Shown here in pieces: positions 9,376-18,065 of a stretch of 64,000 nucleotides of DNA. A program made the translations under genes and the position numbers. Numbering within the stretch: the stretch's first letter is position 1; the number at the start of each line of letters is the position of its first letter. This stretch comes from Halomonas smyrnensis AAD6 (GTDB lineage Bacteria > Pseudomonadota > Gammaproteobacteria > Pseudomonadales > Halomonadaceae): the NCBI RefSeq assembly GCF_000265245.1, contig NZ_AJKS02000006.1, positions 89,067 through 153,066 on the forward strand, in the 5' to 3' direction. The notes beneath the pieces are model-generated. The model had not been told where the DNA came from. It saw only the letters and a list, made by a program, of their open reading frames with translations, and did no database searches.

Positions 9376-10257
9376 TTAGATCAGGTCCTGCTCTTCGAGG
9401 AAGGACTCGGCCACGTCCTCGATGGTCTCACGCTCGACGTCGACCCGGGCGTTGAGGCTTGCCATGGTCTCGTCGTCGAGCAGCGCGGACAGCGCGTTCA
9501 TCTGCTCGGCGAGCTCCGGATTGGCCTCCAGGGTCTCCTCGCGCACCACCGGGGTCAGCGCATAGGCCGGGAAATAGCCCTTGGTGTCTTCCAGGATCCG
9601 CAGGTCGAAGGCCGGAACGCGGCCGTCGGTGGAAAAGACCACCGCGACATCGACCTCGCTGTCGCGCAGGGCCGAATACATCAGACCGGTATCCATGCGA
9701 ACGATATCGCTACGCCCCACCTTGAAGTCGTAGGTCTCCTGCAGCGGACGCCAGCCGTCATTCCGCGAATAGAACTCGGTATCGAGCCCCACCGTCAGGT
9801 CCATGTCGTTGTTGACCTCATCGGCCAGATCCTCGAGCGTCGCGATGCCGTGCTCCTCGGCATGATCCTCGCGCATGGCCATGGCGTAGGTGTTGTTGGC
9901 GTCGGACGGCTCCAGCCACACCAGGCCCTTCTCGGCATCGAGTTCCTTGACCTTGTCATAGGTGGCCTCGCGAGACAGCGACTCACTGATATCGTTGTAG
10001 ACGATCAGCGAGGTGCCGGTGTACTCCCAGTAGAGGTCGATCTGGCCGTTTTCCTGGGCCTGGCGCAGCACGGCGGAGCCCATGCCATCGCGCCGGGTCA
10101 CGTCATATCCCAAGTCGTCGAGATACAGCTCGGTCATGTTGGCGAGAATGAGCTGCTCGGTATAGTTCTTGCCGCCCACGTTGATCTCGTTGGCCTGGGC
10201 GCCGGTCATGGCACCGGCCAGAGCCAGGCCGGAAAGTGTCATCATCACGCGTTTCAT
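9376..10257 (-). CDS. ProX/OsmF-like ABC substrate-binding protein
   Basis: This 293-residue protein has a 22-residue signal peptide (MKRVMMTLSGLALAGAMTGA then QA). It is followed by an OpuAC-type quaternary-amine binding domain: NEINVGGKNYTEQLILANMT, GQIDLYWEYTGTSLI, MYSALRDSEVDVAVVFSTDG. The RBS AAGGAG sits 8 bases before the ATG. The family binds glycine betaine, choline or related osmolytes in the periplasm for an ABC importer. The reading frame is intact, but the adjacent permease and ATPase genes are stubs, so the protein must work with components encoded elsewhere or be non-functional. Confidence 0.88.
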   Translation of the reverse strand: MKRVMMTLSGLALAGAMTGAQANEINVGGKNYTEQLILANMTELYLDDLGYDVTRRDGMGSAVLRQAQENGQIDLYWEYTGTSLIVYNDISESLSREATYDKVKELDAEKGLVWLEPSDANNTYAMAMREDHAEEHGIATLEDLADEVNNDMDLTVGLDTEFYSRNDGWRPLQETYDFKVGRSDIVRMDTGLMYSALRDSEVDVAVVFSTDGRVPAFDLRILEDTKGYFPAYALTPVVREETLEANPELAEQMNALSALLDDETMASLNARVDVERETIEDVAESFLEEQDLI

Positions 10258-10289
10258 GGTGGTCTCCTTGATATTGTCGGCTTGGTCTT

Positions 10290-10469
10290 TCACATGAGGC
10301 CGCCGGACATGAGGGTCAGCCACAAGTGCTGCACGGCCAGGAACTGGACGTCGGGCAGGTAGAAGATGAATTCGTCGATGACCCCGCTGGACTGGCTCCA
10401 CACGCCGAGGAAGAAGATGGCGATGAGCAGCGCAATGCGCAGGGCCCCCTTCAGGCTGCGGATCGGCAT
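10290..10469 (-). pseudogene. OpuAB-type permease stub (N-terminal 59 residues)
   Basis: The frame encodes only MPIRSLKGALRIALLIAIFF followed by about 40 residues ending LWLTLMSGGLM, then stops. This looks like the first membrane segment and periplasmic loop of a glycine-betaine-type permease; a complete family member has about 210-380 residues. The start lies four bases after the ATPase remnant stop, as expected for an intact operon. The rest of the gene seems deleted up to the leader of the binding-protein gene, 33 bases away. Confidence 0.72.
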
Positions 10470-10473
10470 CGGC

Positions 10474-10677
10474 TTACTCCTTGGTGGCCGGTTCGGCGGT
10501 CGCGGCGGATTCCGTGGGGCGAAACCGCGAGCCCAGGTGGTGGGTCATGGCGCGCTGGGTGATCTGGCCGCAGACCCGGCCGGCCTCGTCCACGCAGGGC
10601 AGCCAGATGATGTCGTTGGAGAACATCAGCGAGGCGACCTTGCGCAGGTCGTCGTCCAGCGACACGGTGGCCGGCAC
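10474..10677 (-). pseudogene. OpuAA-type ABC ATPase remnant (CBS tail only)
   Basis: About 67 residues, MPATVSLDDDLRKVASLMFS through LPCVDEAGRVCGQITQRAMT to the stop, correspond to the C-terminal CBS domain of a glycine-betaine/osmolyte ABC ATPase. No Walker A, signature or Walker B motifs remain upstream; the frame opens only about 90 bases further, into sequence without homology I can recognise. The order (ATPase tail, permease start, binding protein) is that of a standard operon, so this is a decayed osmolyte importer. Confidence 0.72.
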
Positions 10678-10763
10678 GTTCTGGAAATGGTCGCGACAGT
10701 AGCCCCGGGTAGTGCGCGCCCGGGAACGCCCCGGGCCGTCGTTAGCCGCCCTTTTTCGCGGGG

Positions 10764-11459
10764 TCAGTGAGTGCCCTCGAACATGCGGCGACGCGCGTTG
10801 TCGATGTGTGCCCGCATGGCGGCTTCGGCCCGTTCACCATCCTGCGCCTCGATGGCCTCGACGATATCCAGATGCTCGTCCTGCACCTTGCGCAACCGCG
10901 TCTGGGAGGCCATCAGAGAGAGGCCCCGCGTGAGGTTCATGCCGTTCTTGATGCTCTCGTTGAGCGACTTGAGCACGGTGGTGTAGTAGTGATTGCTGGC
11001 CGCCTCGGTGATGGCCAGGTGGAAGCGGTAATCCTCATCGGTCGCCAGGTCCTGTCGGGCGTTGGCCGCGTCGATGATGTCATAGCAGCGGCGGATATGA
11101 TCCAGCTGGTCCTGGGTGCGACGCAGCGCCGCCAGGTGCGCCGCCCTCGCCTCGACATTGGTGCGAAACTCGAAGCAGCGCTGGATGTCGGCGATGCTCG
11201 AGATGGGAGCGAACTCGAGCACGGCACTGTCGGGCTGGCGTATCACGAAGCTGCCCGAGCCACGACGCGACACCACCAGCTCGTCTTCCTTGAGGCGGGC
11301 CAGCGCATCGCGCAGCACCGGGCGAGATACCCCATAGCACTGACACAGCTGCGCCTCGGTCGGCAGCTTCTTGTTGACCGGGTATTGGCCCTCGATGATC
11401 GCCGTCAGAATCTTTTCGTAGACCGCCGAAGCCAGTGAAAACTTCTCGTCTTGTGCCAT
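10764..11459 (-). CDS. GntR-family regulator, FCD domain
   Basis: This 231-residue repressor has an N-terminal winged helix (residues ~10-75, LPTEAQLCQCYGVSRPVLRD and VVSRRGSGSFVI). Its C-terminal FCD domain keeps the metal-ligand pattern (DEDYRFHLAI, DEHLDIVEAI, MRAHIDNARR). It lies 129 bases downstream of the TTT1 membrane gene on the same strand. FCD regulators usually bind small organic acids, so it likely controls the neighbouring TTT and dehydrogenase genes. Candidate operators are listed at 14695-14709, 14882-14920 and 22187-22196; the pairing is inference. Confidence 0.9.
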   Translation of the reverse strand: MAQDEKFSLASAVYEKILTAIIEGQYPVNKKLPTEAQLCQCYGVSRPVLRDALARLKEDELVVSRRGSGSFVIRQPDSAVLEFAPISSIADIQRCFEFRTNVEARAAHLAALRRTQDQLDHIRRCYDIIDAANARQDLATDEDYRFHLAITEAASNHYYTTVLKSLNESIKNGMNLTRGLSLMASQTRLRKVQDEHLDIVEAIEAQDGERAEAAMRAHIDNARRRMFEGTH

Positions 11460-11588
11460 ATTCCTTGTGCTCCGGTTACCCTGCTCTCTGATGACCCCAT
11501 TCCCCGAGGTGGCGTCTCTGCTACCGTCTGCATCAGGGGCCTGGGGGGCCCGCTCCCGACACCCCAGGCGCCCTTGTCGCGCGGATCT

Positions 11589-13106
11589 TCAAGCCTCGGC
11601 GGCCGTTTCACTGGCCGAGGCACGGCGCCCCGGGCGCTTCCACACCCCGTTGGCGATGATCAGCGTCCAGACCAGGATGGCGAGCCCCGCCAGCACCATG
11701 GCGATGGGCCGGTCGACGAAGGCGGTCAGATCACCATCGGACTTCAGGATCGAGCGCATGAAGTTGCTCTCGATGATCGGCCCGAGGATGAACGCCAGGA
11801 TCAGTGGGCCGAGGGGGAAGTCGTTCTCCATCAGGAAGACACCCACCAGTCCCAGCCCGAGCATTACCCAGACGTCGAACATGCTGTTGTTGGCGGAGAA
11901 GGCGCCCACGATACAAAACATCAGGATCAATGGGTAGAGAACCCCCGTCGGCACCGAGAGCAGGCGCCCGGCGCCCTTGATCGCCATGAATCCCAGGGGC
12001 AACAGCAGCAGATTGGCCAGCACGAAGACCAGGAAGATGGCGTTGACCAGCGCCCCCTGCTCGGTGAAGACATCCGGCCCCGGGGTGATCCCCTTGGTCG
12101 TCAGTACGCCGATGATGATGGCGGTGACGGTATCGCCGGGGATGCCGAACACCAGCGCGGGAATATAGGCCCCGGACAGGGCCGCGTTGTTGGCGGCGCT
12201 GGCGGAGACCAGCCCCTCGGGATGGCCGGTGCCGTATTTCTGCGGCTCACGGGACAGCTTGCGACTGATCGCGTAGCTGATCCAGGAGGCGATATCCGCC
12301 CCCGCCCCCGGCAAGGCGCCGATCATGGTGCCCAGCAGCCCGCCCCGGGCGACGCCGCCCTTGTAGCGCCAGGTGGTGCCCGCGACACCACCGAACCCTT
12401 CACGGCGCGGCGTCTCCTTGCGGGATGCCCCTCGCCCTGCGGTCGGCAGGCTACGCAGCAGCTCGGTGATGGCAAACAGCCCGATCAGTACCGGCAGCAG
12501 CGAGATGCCGGCCAGCAGGTTGTAGTTGCCCAGCGTGAAACGCACCTGACCGGAGACGCTATCCATGCCGACCATGGCAATGGCCAGGCCGATCAGCATC
12601 GAGATCGCCCCCTTGAGCGGGTCACCTCCGGCCACCAGGATGGCGCAGGACAGCCCCAGCAGCGCCAACCAGAAGTATTCATCGCTGGTGAATTCCAGCG
12701 CAAACTCGGCAATACGCGGGGCGAAGAGCGCCAGCACCGCGACCCCGATGACGCCACCGAGCATCGAGCAGGTGACGTTGATGCCGAGCGCCAGGCCAAG
12801 CTGGCCGCGCTTGCCCATCAGGAAGGCCTCGTCGGCATACACCGCGGACGCGGGCGTGCCCGGCATGCGCAGCAAGGCACCGGGAATATCCCCGGCGACG
12901 ATGGCCATGGCGGTGGCCGAGACGATGGCGGCGATGGCCGGCAGCGGGTCCATGAAGAAGGTCACCGGCACCAGCAGGGCCGTGGCCATGGTCGCCGTCA
13001 GCCCCGGAATAGCCCCCATGAAGAGGCCGAACAGGGAGGCGGCCACGATCACCAGGATCACCTCCCACTGAAACACCATGGCTGTCGCTTGCAGCAATTC
13101 GGTCAT
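11589..13106 (-). CDS. tctA: TTT transporter large membrane subunit (TctA), system 1
   Basis: This 505-residue inner-membrane protein has the TctA signatures: FGLFMGAIPGLTATMATALL near the N-terminus, GALPGAGADIASWISYAISR in the middle, and SAAANNAALSGAYIPALVFG with GIPGDTVTAI. About 11-12 hydrophobic segments are expected. It overlaps the tctB gene by four bases. With TctB and the TctC binding protein it imports a carboxylate by secondary transport; the substrate is unknown. Confidence 0.92.
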   Translation of the reverse strand: MTELLQATAMVFQWEVILVIVAASLFGLFMGAIPGLTATMATALLVPVTFFMDPLPAIAAIVSATAMAIVAGDIPGALLRMPGTPASAVYADEAFLMGKRGQLGLALGINVTCSMLGGVIGVAVLALFAPRIAEFALEFTSDEYFWLALLGLSCAILVAGGDPLKGAISMLIGLAIAMVGMDSVSGQVRFTLGNYNLLAGISLLPVLIGLFAITELLRSLPTAGRGASRKETPRREGFGGVAGTTWRYKGGVARGGLLGTMIGALPGAGADIASWISYAISRKLSREPQKYGTGHPEGLVSASAANNAALSGAYIPALVFGIPGDTVTAIIIGVLTTKGITPGPDVFTEQGALVNAIFLVFVLANLLLLPLGFMAIKGAGRLLSVPTGVLYPLILMFCIVGAFSANNSMFDVWVMLGLGLVGVFLMENDFPLGPLILAFILGPIIESNFMRSILKSDGDLTAFVDRPIAMVLAGLAILVWTLIIANGVWKRPGRRASASETAAEA

Positions 13107-13588
13107 GGGTACAACACCTGTTCAAGGAGCCCGGGCTCCAGCGGCACATGCAGTAGCTGGGCAAACAACAGCCAGATGACCGCCGTCGCCAGCACCGCGG
13201 TCAACATTGCCCGCGCCCACCCCCGGCGGTGATAGGCACGAAACAGCAGGCTGAGCAGCACGAAGGCCACGATGGGGAAGCCCAGCACCGGCGTCAGCCA
13301 TACGTAGGCGACCACGCTCGCTACCACGGCGGCGAGCGTCAGCAGGAAGGGGCGAGCCGCGACCTTGCTCGTCCAGCGGCACCAGGGCTGGCGCTGCCTC
13401 AGCCCCTTGATCACCATCAAGCCCCCCATCAGCAGCAGCAGCCCACCCACCACCTTGGGAAAGGTGCCGGCCCCGTAGACCTGGCGCGGCAGCGGGCTCA
13501 GGTCGGCCGACGCCACGATGAGGGCAGCCCCCAGGGCAGCCCCCAGGGCTGCCGCCATCGCGCCCGACACCGCATCACTGGTGCGCAT
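13103..13588 (-). CDS. tctB: TTT transporter small membrane subunit (TctB), system 1
   Basis: This ~161-residue four-helix membrane protein of the TctB family has GTFPKVVGGLLLLMGGLMVI and a C-terminal hydrophobic pair (VLATAVIWLLFAQLLHVPL). The ATG at 13588 is chosen because GGGAGG lies 8 bases upstream; a GTG three codons earlier is an alternative. The N-terminal region includes a short GAAL-GAAL repeat from a 12-bp DNA duplication. It lies between tctC and tctA. Confidence 0.85.
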   Translation of the reverse strand: MRTSDAVSGAMAAALGAALGAALIVASADLSPLPRQVYGAGTFPKVVGGLLLLMGGLMVIKGLRQRQPWCRWTSKVAARPFLLTLAAVVASVVAYVWLTPVLGFPIVAFVLLSLLFRAYHRRGWARAMLTAVLATAVIWLLFAQLLHVPLEPGLLEQVLYP

Positions 13589-13621
13589 CTCGAACACCTC
13601 CCGGATGTCGGAGCGACCCCA

Positions 13622-14587
13622 TCACTGGGCCAGCCCCAGCTTGTCGATGATGGTCTCGTTATTGCTGTCCTGCTCGGCCATGAACGCCTCGAAGCCCTCG
13701 GGCCCCTTCCATACGGCGCCATAACCGCGCCCGCTCATGAACGACTGAAAGTTCTCGGAGTTCCAGACGCTCTCCGCGGCGGCCTCGAGCCGCTGCGCGA
13801 TGTCCTCCGGCAGCCCCTCGGGGGCCACCAGGCCACGCCAGGAGCCATGGGACCAGTCGTCGCCGGTCACTTCCTTGGCGGCCGGTACATCGGGGAAGGC
13901 CTCCTCACGCTCATTGGCCAGCACGGCCAGCGTGCGGACACGGCCGGACTCACGCATGGACTCAATTTCGGGCAGCGACGAGAACACGATGTCCACTCCC
14001 CCGGCGGCCAGCTCCTGCAGCCCCGGCGCCGCCCCCTCGCTGGGCACCAGATTGACCGTGTTGGGGTCGATGCCCTGCTGATCGAGGAAGCCGGCGAAGG
14101 ACAGGTGATAGGCGGCGCCCGGCGCGGACCCGGACACCGTGTATTCATTGGGCGACTCGGCGATATCGGTCAGCGCCTCGTCCAGGGTCTGCCAGGGCGA
14201 GTCGGCATTCACGGTGAAGGCCGCATAGTCCAGGTTGAGCAGGGCGATCGGTGTAAAGTCCTCGTAGGACAGAGCCGCGGTACCGATATGCTGGTAGGTG
14301 GCGATCTCGGCCGTCCCCAGGCCCAGGGTATAGCCATCGGGCGGCGCCATCTTCATCGCCATGTGGCCCACGACGCCGGACCCGCCGGTGCGATTGACCA
14401 CGTTGACCGGCTGCCCCAGCTCGTCCTGCAGGCCCGCTGCAAACTGCCGACCGACCGCATCGGTGCCACCACCGGCCGACCAGGGAACGATCAGCGTGAT
14501 GGGCTTGGCAGGATAGTCATCGCCGAGGGCAACCGTCGAAGAAGCCACCAGCAGGGAGGCACAGAAGAGACGGGTGAGCTTTCGCAT
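13622..14587 (-). CDS. tctC: TTT periplasmic substrate-binding protein (TctC/Bug family), system 1
   Basis: This 321-residue protein has a signal peptide cleaved near residue 22 (ASSTVALGDD). Bug-family motifs follow: PITLIVPWSAGGGTDAVGRQ, NVVNRTGGSGVVGHMAM, and APGLQELAAGGVDIVFSSLP. It is first in the tctCBA operon. The Bug fold binds carboxylated ligands; the exact ligand is not evident. The promoter region is the AT-rich intergenic stretch at 14588-15064. Confidence 0.9.
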   Translation of the reverse strand: MRKLTRLFCASLLVASSTVALGDDYPAKPITLIVPWSAGGGTDAVGRQFAAGLQDELGQPVNVVNRTGGSGVVGHMAMKMAPPDGYTLGLGTAEIATYQHIGTAALSYEDFTPIALLNLDYAAFTVNADSPWQTLDEALTDIAESPNEYTVSGSAPGAAYHLSFAGFLDQQGIDPNTVNLVPSEGAAPGLQELAAGGVDIVFSSLPEIESMRESGRVRTLAVLANEREEAFPDVPAAKEVTGDDWSHGSWRGLVAPEGLPEDIAQRLEAAAESVWNSENFQSFMSGRGYGAVWKGPEGFEAFMAEQDSNNETIIDKLGLAQ

Positions 14588-14694
14588 GAGTTATCTCTCT
14601 TGTCGGTAAGCGTTTAAAAGCCCCCCGGCAGGGCCTGCGAGACTCGCTGCCGGGAAATACACCAGCAAGAGTGACCCGCCCTCATGCAATAGAC

Positions 14695-14709
14695 AAGTTA
14701 TTACAACTT
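14695..14709. promoter_or_regulatory. palindrome, candidate operator
   Basis: AAGTT-N5-AACTT forms a short perfect inverted repeat in the AT-rich region about 110 bases upstream of the tctC start, where its promoter should lie. Size and symmetry suit a GntR-type dimer. The rest of 14588-15064 is AT-rich regulatory sequence between divergent units; I see no gene in it. Confidence 0.35.
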
Positions 14710-14881
14710 ATACTTTATGCTAACGCCGCCACCTCGACGCGGCAAGGGCGCTCATCCAGGCGCGAGATAGACGCTCAAGGAAAACCAGAAACAGCAATAA
14801 TATCAGAATATTGCATATACAAAGACATGCTGGATACGCACCAACAGAATATCCGAAACAGCATCTCTAAGACTCATTGGC

Positions 14882-14920
14882 GTTTCAAGACACTCCGATT
14901 TGTTATTATTTGTTTGAAAC
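14882..14920 (+). promoter_or_regulatory. candidate operator upstream of the dehydrogenase genes
   Basis: GTTTCAA (14882-14888) and TTGAAAC (14914-14920) are inverted half-sites with centres 32 bp apart, about three helical turns. The right half-site lies within TTGTTTGAAA (14910-14919). The same 10-mer occurs upstream of the RraA-TTT2 operon at 22187-22196. This suggests one regulator for both units. Confidence 0.4.
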
Positions 14921-15064
14921 CCTCTGGGCTCTGGTCTAAGGTTGAGCGAACATCGACTGGCGGGCCATGCCGGGGCCCGGTCACGACCCAGCCCGGCCCG
15001 GCCCTCACGCCATCCTCCTTCAGCCCGCGGCCTGATGCAGGCCCGATTCGTTCAGGAGCATTGC

Positions 15065-15841
15065 ATGTTCACCGATCTCAATGACAAGACCGTCCTCATC
15101 ACCGGCTCTACCAAGGGCATTGGTCGTGCCGCCGCGGTCGCGTTCGCCCGTGCCGGCGCCATCGTCGGCATCAACAGCAGCCAGAAGGACGGCGCCGCCG
15201 AGGAGCTGATCGCCCAGCTGGAAAGCGAGGGCGCCCGCTTCGCCTACTACGAGCGCGACCTCACGAAGAGCGGCGAGTGCGAGGCCCTGGTCAACGCATT
15301 CGTCGAACAGTTCGGCGGCCTCGACGTGCTGGTCAACAACGCCGGCGGCCTCGGTGTCCGCAAGGGTCTCGAATCCCTCGAGGACGACGACTTCGAGCTG
15401 GTGATGGACCTGAACCTGCGTTCCGTGATCATGACCACCCGCTTCGCCATGCCGCATCTCAAGGCCTCCGCCGAGAAGCGTGGCGAAACCGCCAGCGTCA
15501 TCAGCACCGGCTCCATCGCCGGCCGTGAAGGCGGCGGCCTCGGCGCCTCCCTGTACGGCGGCAGCAAGGCCATGCTGCACAACCTGCATCGCAACTGGGT
15601 GAAGGAATTCACCAAGGATAACGTGCGCTTCAACATCGTTGCCCCCGGCACCATCGACACCGCCTTCCACGCCGACAAGAGCGCGGAGGTGAAGGAAAAG
15701 ATCGCCTCTACCATCGCCATGGGTCGCCTGGGCACCTCCGAAGAGGTCGCCCCGTCCTTCCTGTTCCTGGCGTCTCACGCCACCAGCGGCTACATCACCG
15801 GCCAGGTGATCGACGTCAACGGCGGCCAGATGTGCCCCTGA
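15065..15841 (+). CDS. SDR-family oxidoreductase
   Basis: This 258-residue short-chain dehydrogenase/reductase has the cofactor motif TGSTKGIGRAAA, the NNAGG motif, catalytic Ser in ISTGSIAG and the YGGSK active-site pair. Residues after the cofactor loop (GINSSQKDG) do not clearly settle NAD versus NADP. AGGAG lies 7 bases before the ATG. It is followed by the semialdehyde dehydrogenase gene after 195 bases on the same strand. A role in oxidising a hydroxy or sugar acid taken up by the TTT systems is inferred from context. Confidence 0.9.
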   Translation: MFTDLNDKTVLITGSTKGIGRAAAVAFARAGAIVGINSSQKDGAAEELIAQLESEGARFAYYERDLTKSGECEALVNAFVEQFGGLDVLVNNAGGLGVRKGLESLEDDDFELVMDLNLRSVIMTTRFAMPHLKASAEKRGETASVISTGSIAGREGGGLGASLYGGSKAMLHNLHRNWVKEFTKDNVRFNIVAPGTIDTAFHADKSAEVKEKIASTIAMGRLGTSEEVAPSFLFLASHATSGYITGQVIDVNGGQMCP

Positions 15842-16036
15842 GGCGGATCGCTCAAGCCCCGGTCGCCGGCAGGATCATGCCGGCGCCGTCTGCGTCCTGA
15901 GCCCCTCGCGGCCGGCCCCTTGTTCCGGCCGCTCCGCCAAGCGTCGGCACCGAGGCACCCTGGCCCGCCGGGCCAGCCCCCGCGCCCCTCTGCCGAGCCC
16001 CCTTCATCGACATCATCCCCATGTTCAGGAGCCCCC

Positions 16037-17617
16037 ATGACTCTCGAAGGTCATCACCTGATCGGTTTCGCCTCCCAGGCCGGCGCCACCGGCGCCCAGA
16101 GCATCGAGGCGATCAACCCCGCCTCCGGCGAAGCCCTCGCCCCCCGGTACTCGCTGGCCGGCCAGGCCGAGGTCGAGCACGCCTGCCGGCTGGCCGAGGA
16201 CGCCTTCCTGGCCTACCGCCGCCTGCCGCTTGAAGCGCGTGCCGCCTTTCTCGAAGCCGCGGCCGACAATATCGATGCCCTCGGTGACACCCTGACCGAG
16301 CGCGCCATGGCCGAGACAGGGCTGCCCAAGGCTCGCCTGGAAGGCGAACGCGGCCGGACCTGCGGACAGCTCCGACTGTTCGCCGAGGTGCTGCGCAGCG
16401 GCGACTACCTGGACGTGCGCGTCGAGGACGCCCTGCCCGAACGCACTCCCATGCCGCGCCCCTCCCTGGCCCAGCAACAGGTACCGCTGGGCCCGGTAGC
16501 GGTGTTCGGCGCCAGCAACTTCCCGCTGGCCTTCTCCGTTGCCGGCGGCGACACCGCGGCGGCGCTGGCCGCGGGATGCCCGGTGATCGTCAAGGCCCAC
16601 TCCGCCCACCCCGGCACCTCCGAGCTGGTGGGACGCGCCGTCCAGCAGGCGGCCCAGGACTGCGGCATGCCGGAAGGCGTGTTCTCGCTGCTGTATGGCA
16701 GCGGCAGCGAGCTCGGCCAGGCCCTGGTCAAGGACCCGCGCATTCAGGCGGTGGGCTTCACGGGATCGCGCAATGGCGGCACCGCCCTGCTGCGTACCGC
16801 CCAGGCACGCCCCCAGCCGATCCCGGTCTATGCCGAGATGAGCAGCATCAACCCGGTCCTGCTGCTGCCGCAGCAACTCGAGGCCAACGCCGAGGCCCTG
16901 GGCGAGGCCTTCGTCGCCTCGCTGACCATGGGCGCCGGCCAGTTCTGCACCAACCCCGGGCTGATCCTGGCCCTCTCCGGCCCCGCCCTGGAACGTTTCG
17001 TCGATCGCGCCGGCGAGGCGGTACGCGAGGCCTCGCCCCAACTGATGCTGACCCCCGGCATCCACGCCGCCTATCAGCAGGGCGTGGCCCGGCTTGACGA
17101 GTCGTCGGACGTCTCGCTGGTCGCCAAGGGCAAGGCCACCGGGCACCTCGCCTGCCCCTGCCAGCCCCACCTGTTCCGCACCACCGCCACGGCCTTCATG
17201 GGCAATGATGCCCTGCACGACGAAGTGTTCGGCGCCTGCGCGCTGGTCGTCGAATGCGACTCGGCGGAGCAGATCCAGCAGGTGCTGGCCGCCCTGGAAG
17301 GCCAGCTGACCGCCACGGTCCATCTCGAGGAGGCCGACTACGCGCTGGCCGACCGGCTGCTGCCGCTGCTCGAGCGTCGCGCCGGCCGCATCCTGTTCAA
17401 CGGCTGGCCCACCGGCGTCGAGGTCTGCCACTCCATGGTCCACGGCGGCCCCTGGCCCTCGACCTCCGATTCCCGCACCACCTCCGTGGGCAGCGCGGCG
17501 ATCCAGCGCTTCCTGCGCCCGGTGTGCTACCAGGCGATGCCGGAGGCGCTGGCCCCGGACAGCCTCAAGGCGGACAACCCACTCGGCCTGCCGCGCCAGG
17601 TGAACGGCAAGCGCTGA
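16037..17617 (+). CDS. 2-oxoglutarate semialdehyde dehydrogenase (aldehyde dehydrogenase, KGSADH type)
   Basis: This 526-residue aldehyde dehydrogenase has the catalytic Cys in [11 protein letters not shown] and Glu in [11 protein letters not shown]. It also carries family-specific stretches such as [20 protein letters not shown] and [19 protein letters not shown], typical of NADP-dependent 2,5-dioxopentanoate dehydrogenases. These convert 2-oxoglutarate semialdehyde to 2-oxoglutarate at the end of sugar-acid (glucarate, xylonate, arabinonate) or hydroxyproline catabolism. The start at 16037 fits the family; AGGAG is 7 bases upstream. No dehydratase is visible in the window. Confidence 0.9.
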   Translation: MTLEGHHLIGFASQAGATGAQSIEAINPASGEALAPRYSLAGQAEVEHACRLAEDAFLAYRRLPLEARAAFLEAAADNIDALGDTLTERAMAETGLPKARLEGERGRTCGQLRLFAEVLRSGDYLDVRVEDALPERTPMPRPSLAQQQVPLGPVAVFGASNFPLAFSVAGGDTAAALAAGCPVIVKAHSAHPGTSELVGRAVQQAAQDCGMPEGVFSLLYGSGSELGQALVKDPRIQAVGFTGSRNGGTALLRTAQARPQPIPVYAEMSSINPVLLLPQQLEANAEALGEAFVASLTMGAGQFCTNPGLILALSGPALERFVDRAGEAVREASPQLMLTPGIHAAYQQGVARLDESSDVSLVAKGKATGHLACPCQPHLFRTTATAFMGNDALHDEVFGACALVVECDSAEQIQQVLAALEGQLTATVHLEEADYALADRLLPLLERRAGRILFNGWPTGVEVCHSMVHGGPWPSTSDSRTTSVGSAAIQRFLRPVCYQAMPEALAPDSLKADNPLGLPRQVNGKR

Positions 17618-17659
17618 ACCGAGGGCCCGCATCGGGCCCGGCGCCATCGACCACCCAAG

Positions 17660-17690
17660 AGGCCCTCGCCATCGGCGAGGGCCTTCTTCA
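17660..17690 (+). terminator. intrinsic terminator
   Basis: An 11-bp perfect stem AGGCCCTCGCC/GGCGAGGGCCT with a 3-nt loop is followed by TCTTC. It is placed 40 bases after the semialdehyde dehydrogenase stop. Between here and 17990 I see no gene. Confidence 0.7.
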
Positions 17691-17991
17691 TGATCTGTCC
17701 CGCGCTCCCCCTGGACACGGCGGCATGCTCACTGGAAGCCGTGGACAGCGTCTCCATGCAATCTCTCGGGATCCCCCCGCCCGCGACTCATTGAAGCCGC
17801 ATGTGCCCCCACCCCGAGCCTGCCCGGCCCGTTGTTGTCGTTCGCCGGCCAGTATGGCCTCCGCCTCCTGGCGGCGGGCCCCGGAACACGGAGACAACGC
17901 CACGCGAGGCCCCATGGCCGGCTCTTGCGGCTCGCCACGGCGCTGCCAGGGGCCTCCACGGCTCATGGTCGAGCGAGCGAATGCCCCACGC

Positions 17992-18035
17992 AAAAAAGGC
18001 GCCTGCCCATGGCGAGGTGCCAGGGGGCAGGCGCC
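17992..18035 (-). terminator. intrinsic terminator of the TTT2 operon
   Basis: An 11-bp stem GGCGCCTGCCC/GGGCAGGCGCC (17998-18008 with 18025-18035) is followed on the minus strand by six U (17992-17997). It lies 30 bases after the tctA stop of system 2. Confidence 0.85.
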
Positions 18036-18065
18036 GAAGCGTCCCGCTTGGGGCGTTTCGTTGCT

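Noticed and set aside
17688..17993. Minus-strand open frame after the TTT2 terminator
   Set aside because: Composition is that of random high-GC sequence, with no RBS and no promoter after a strong terminator.
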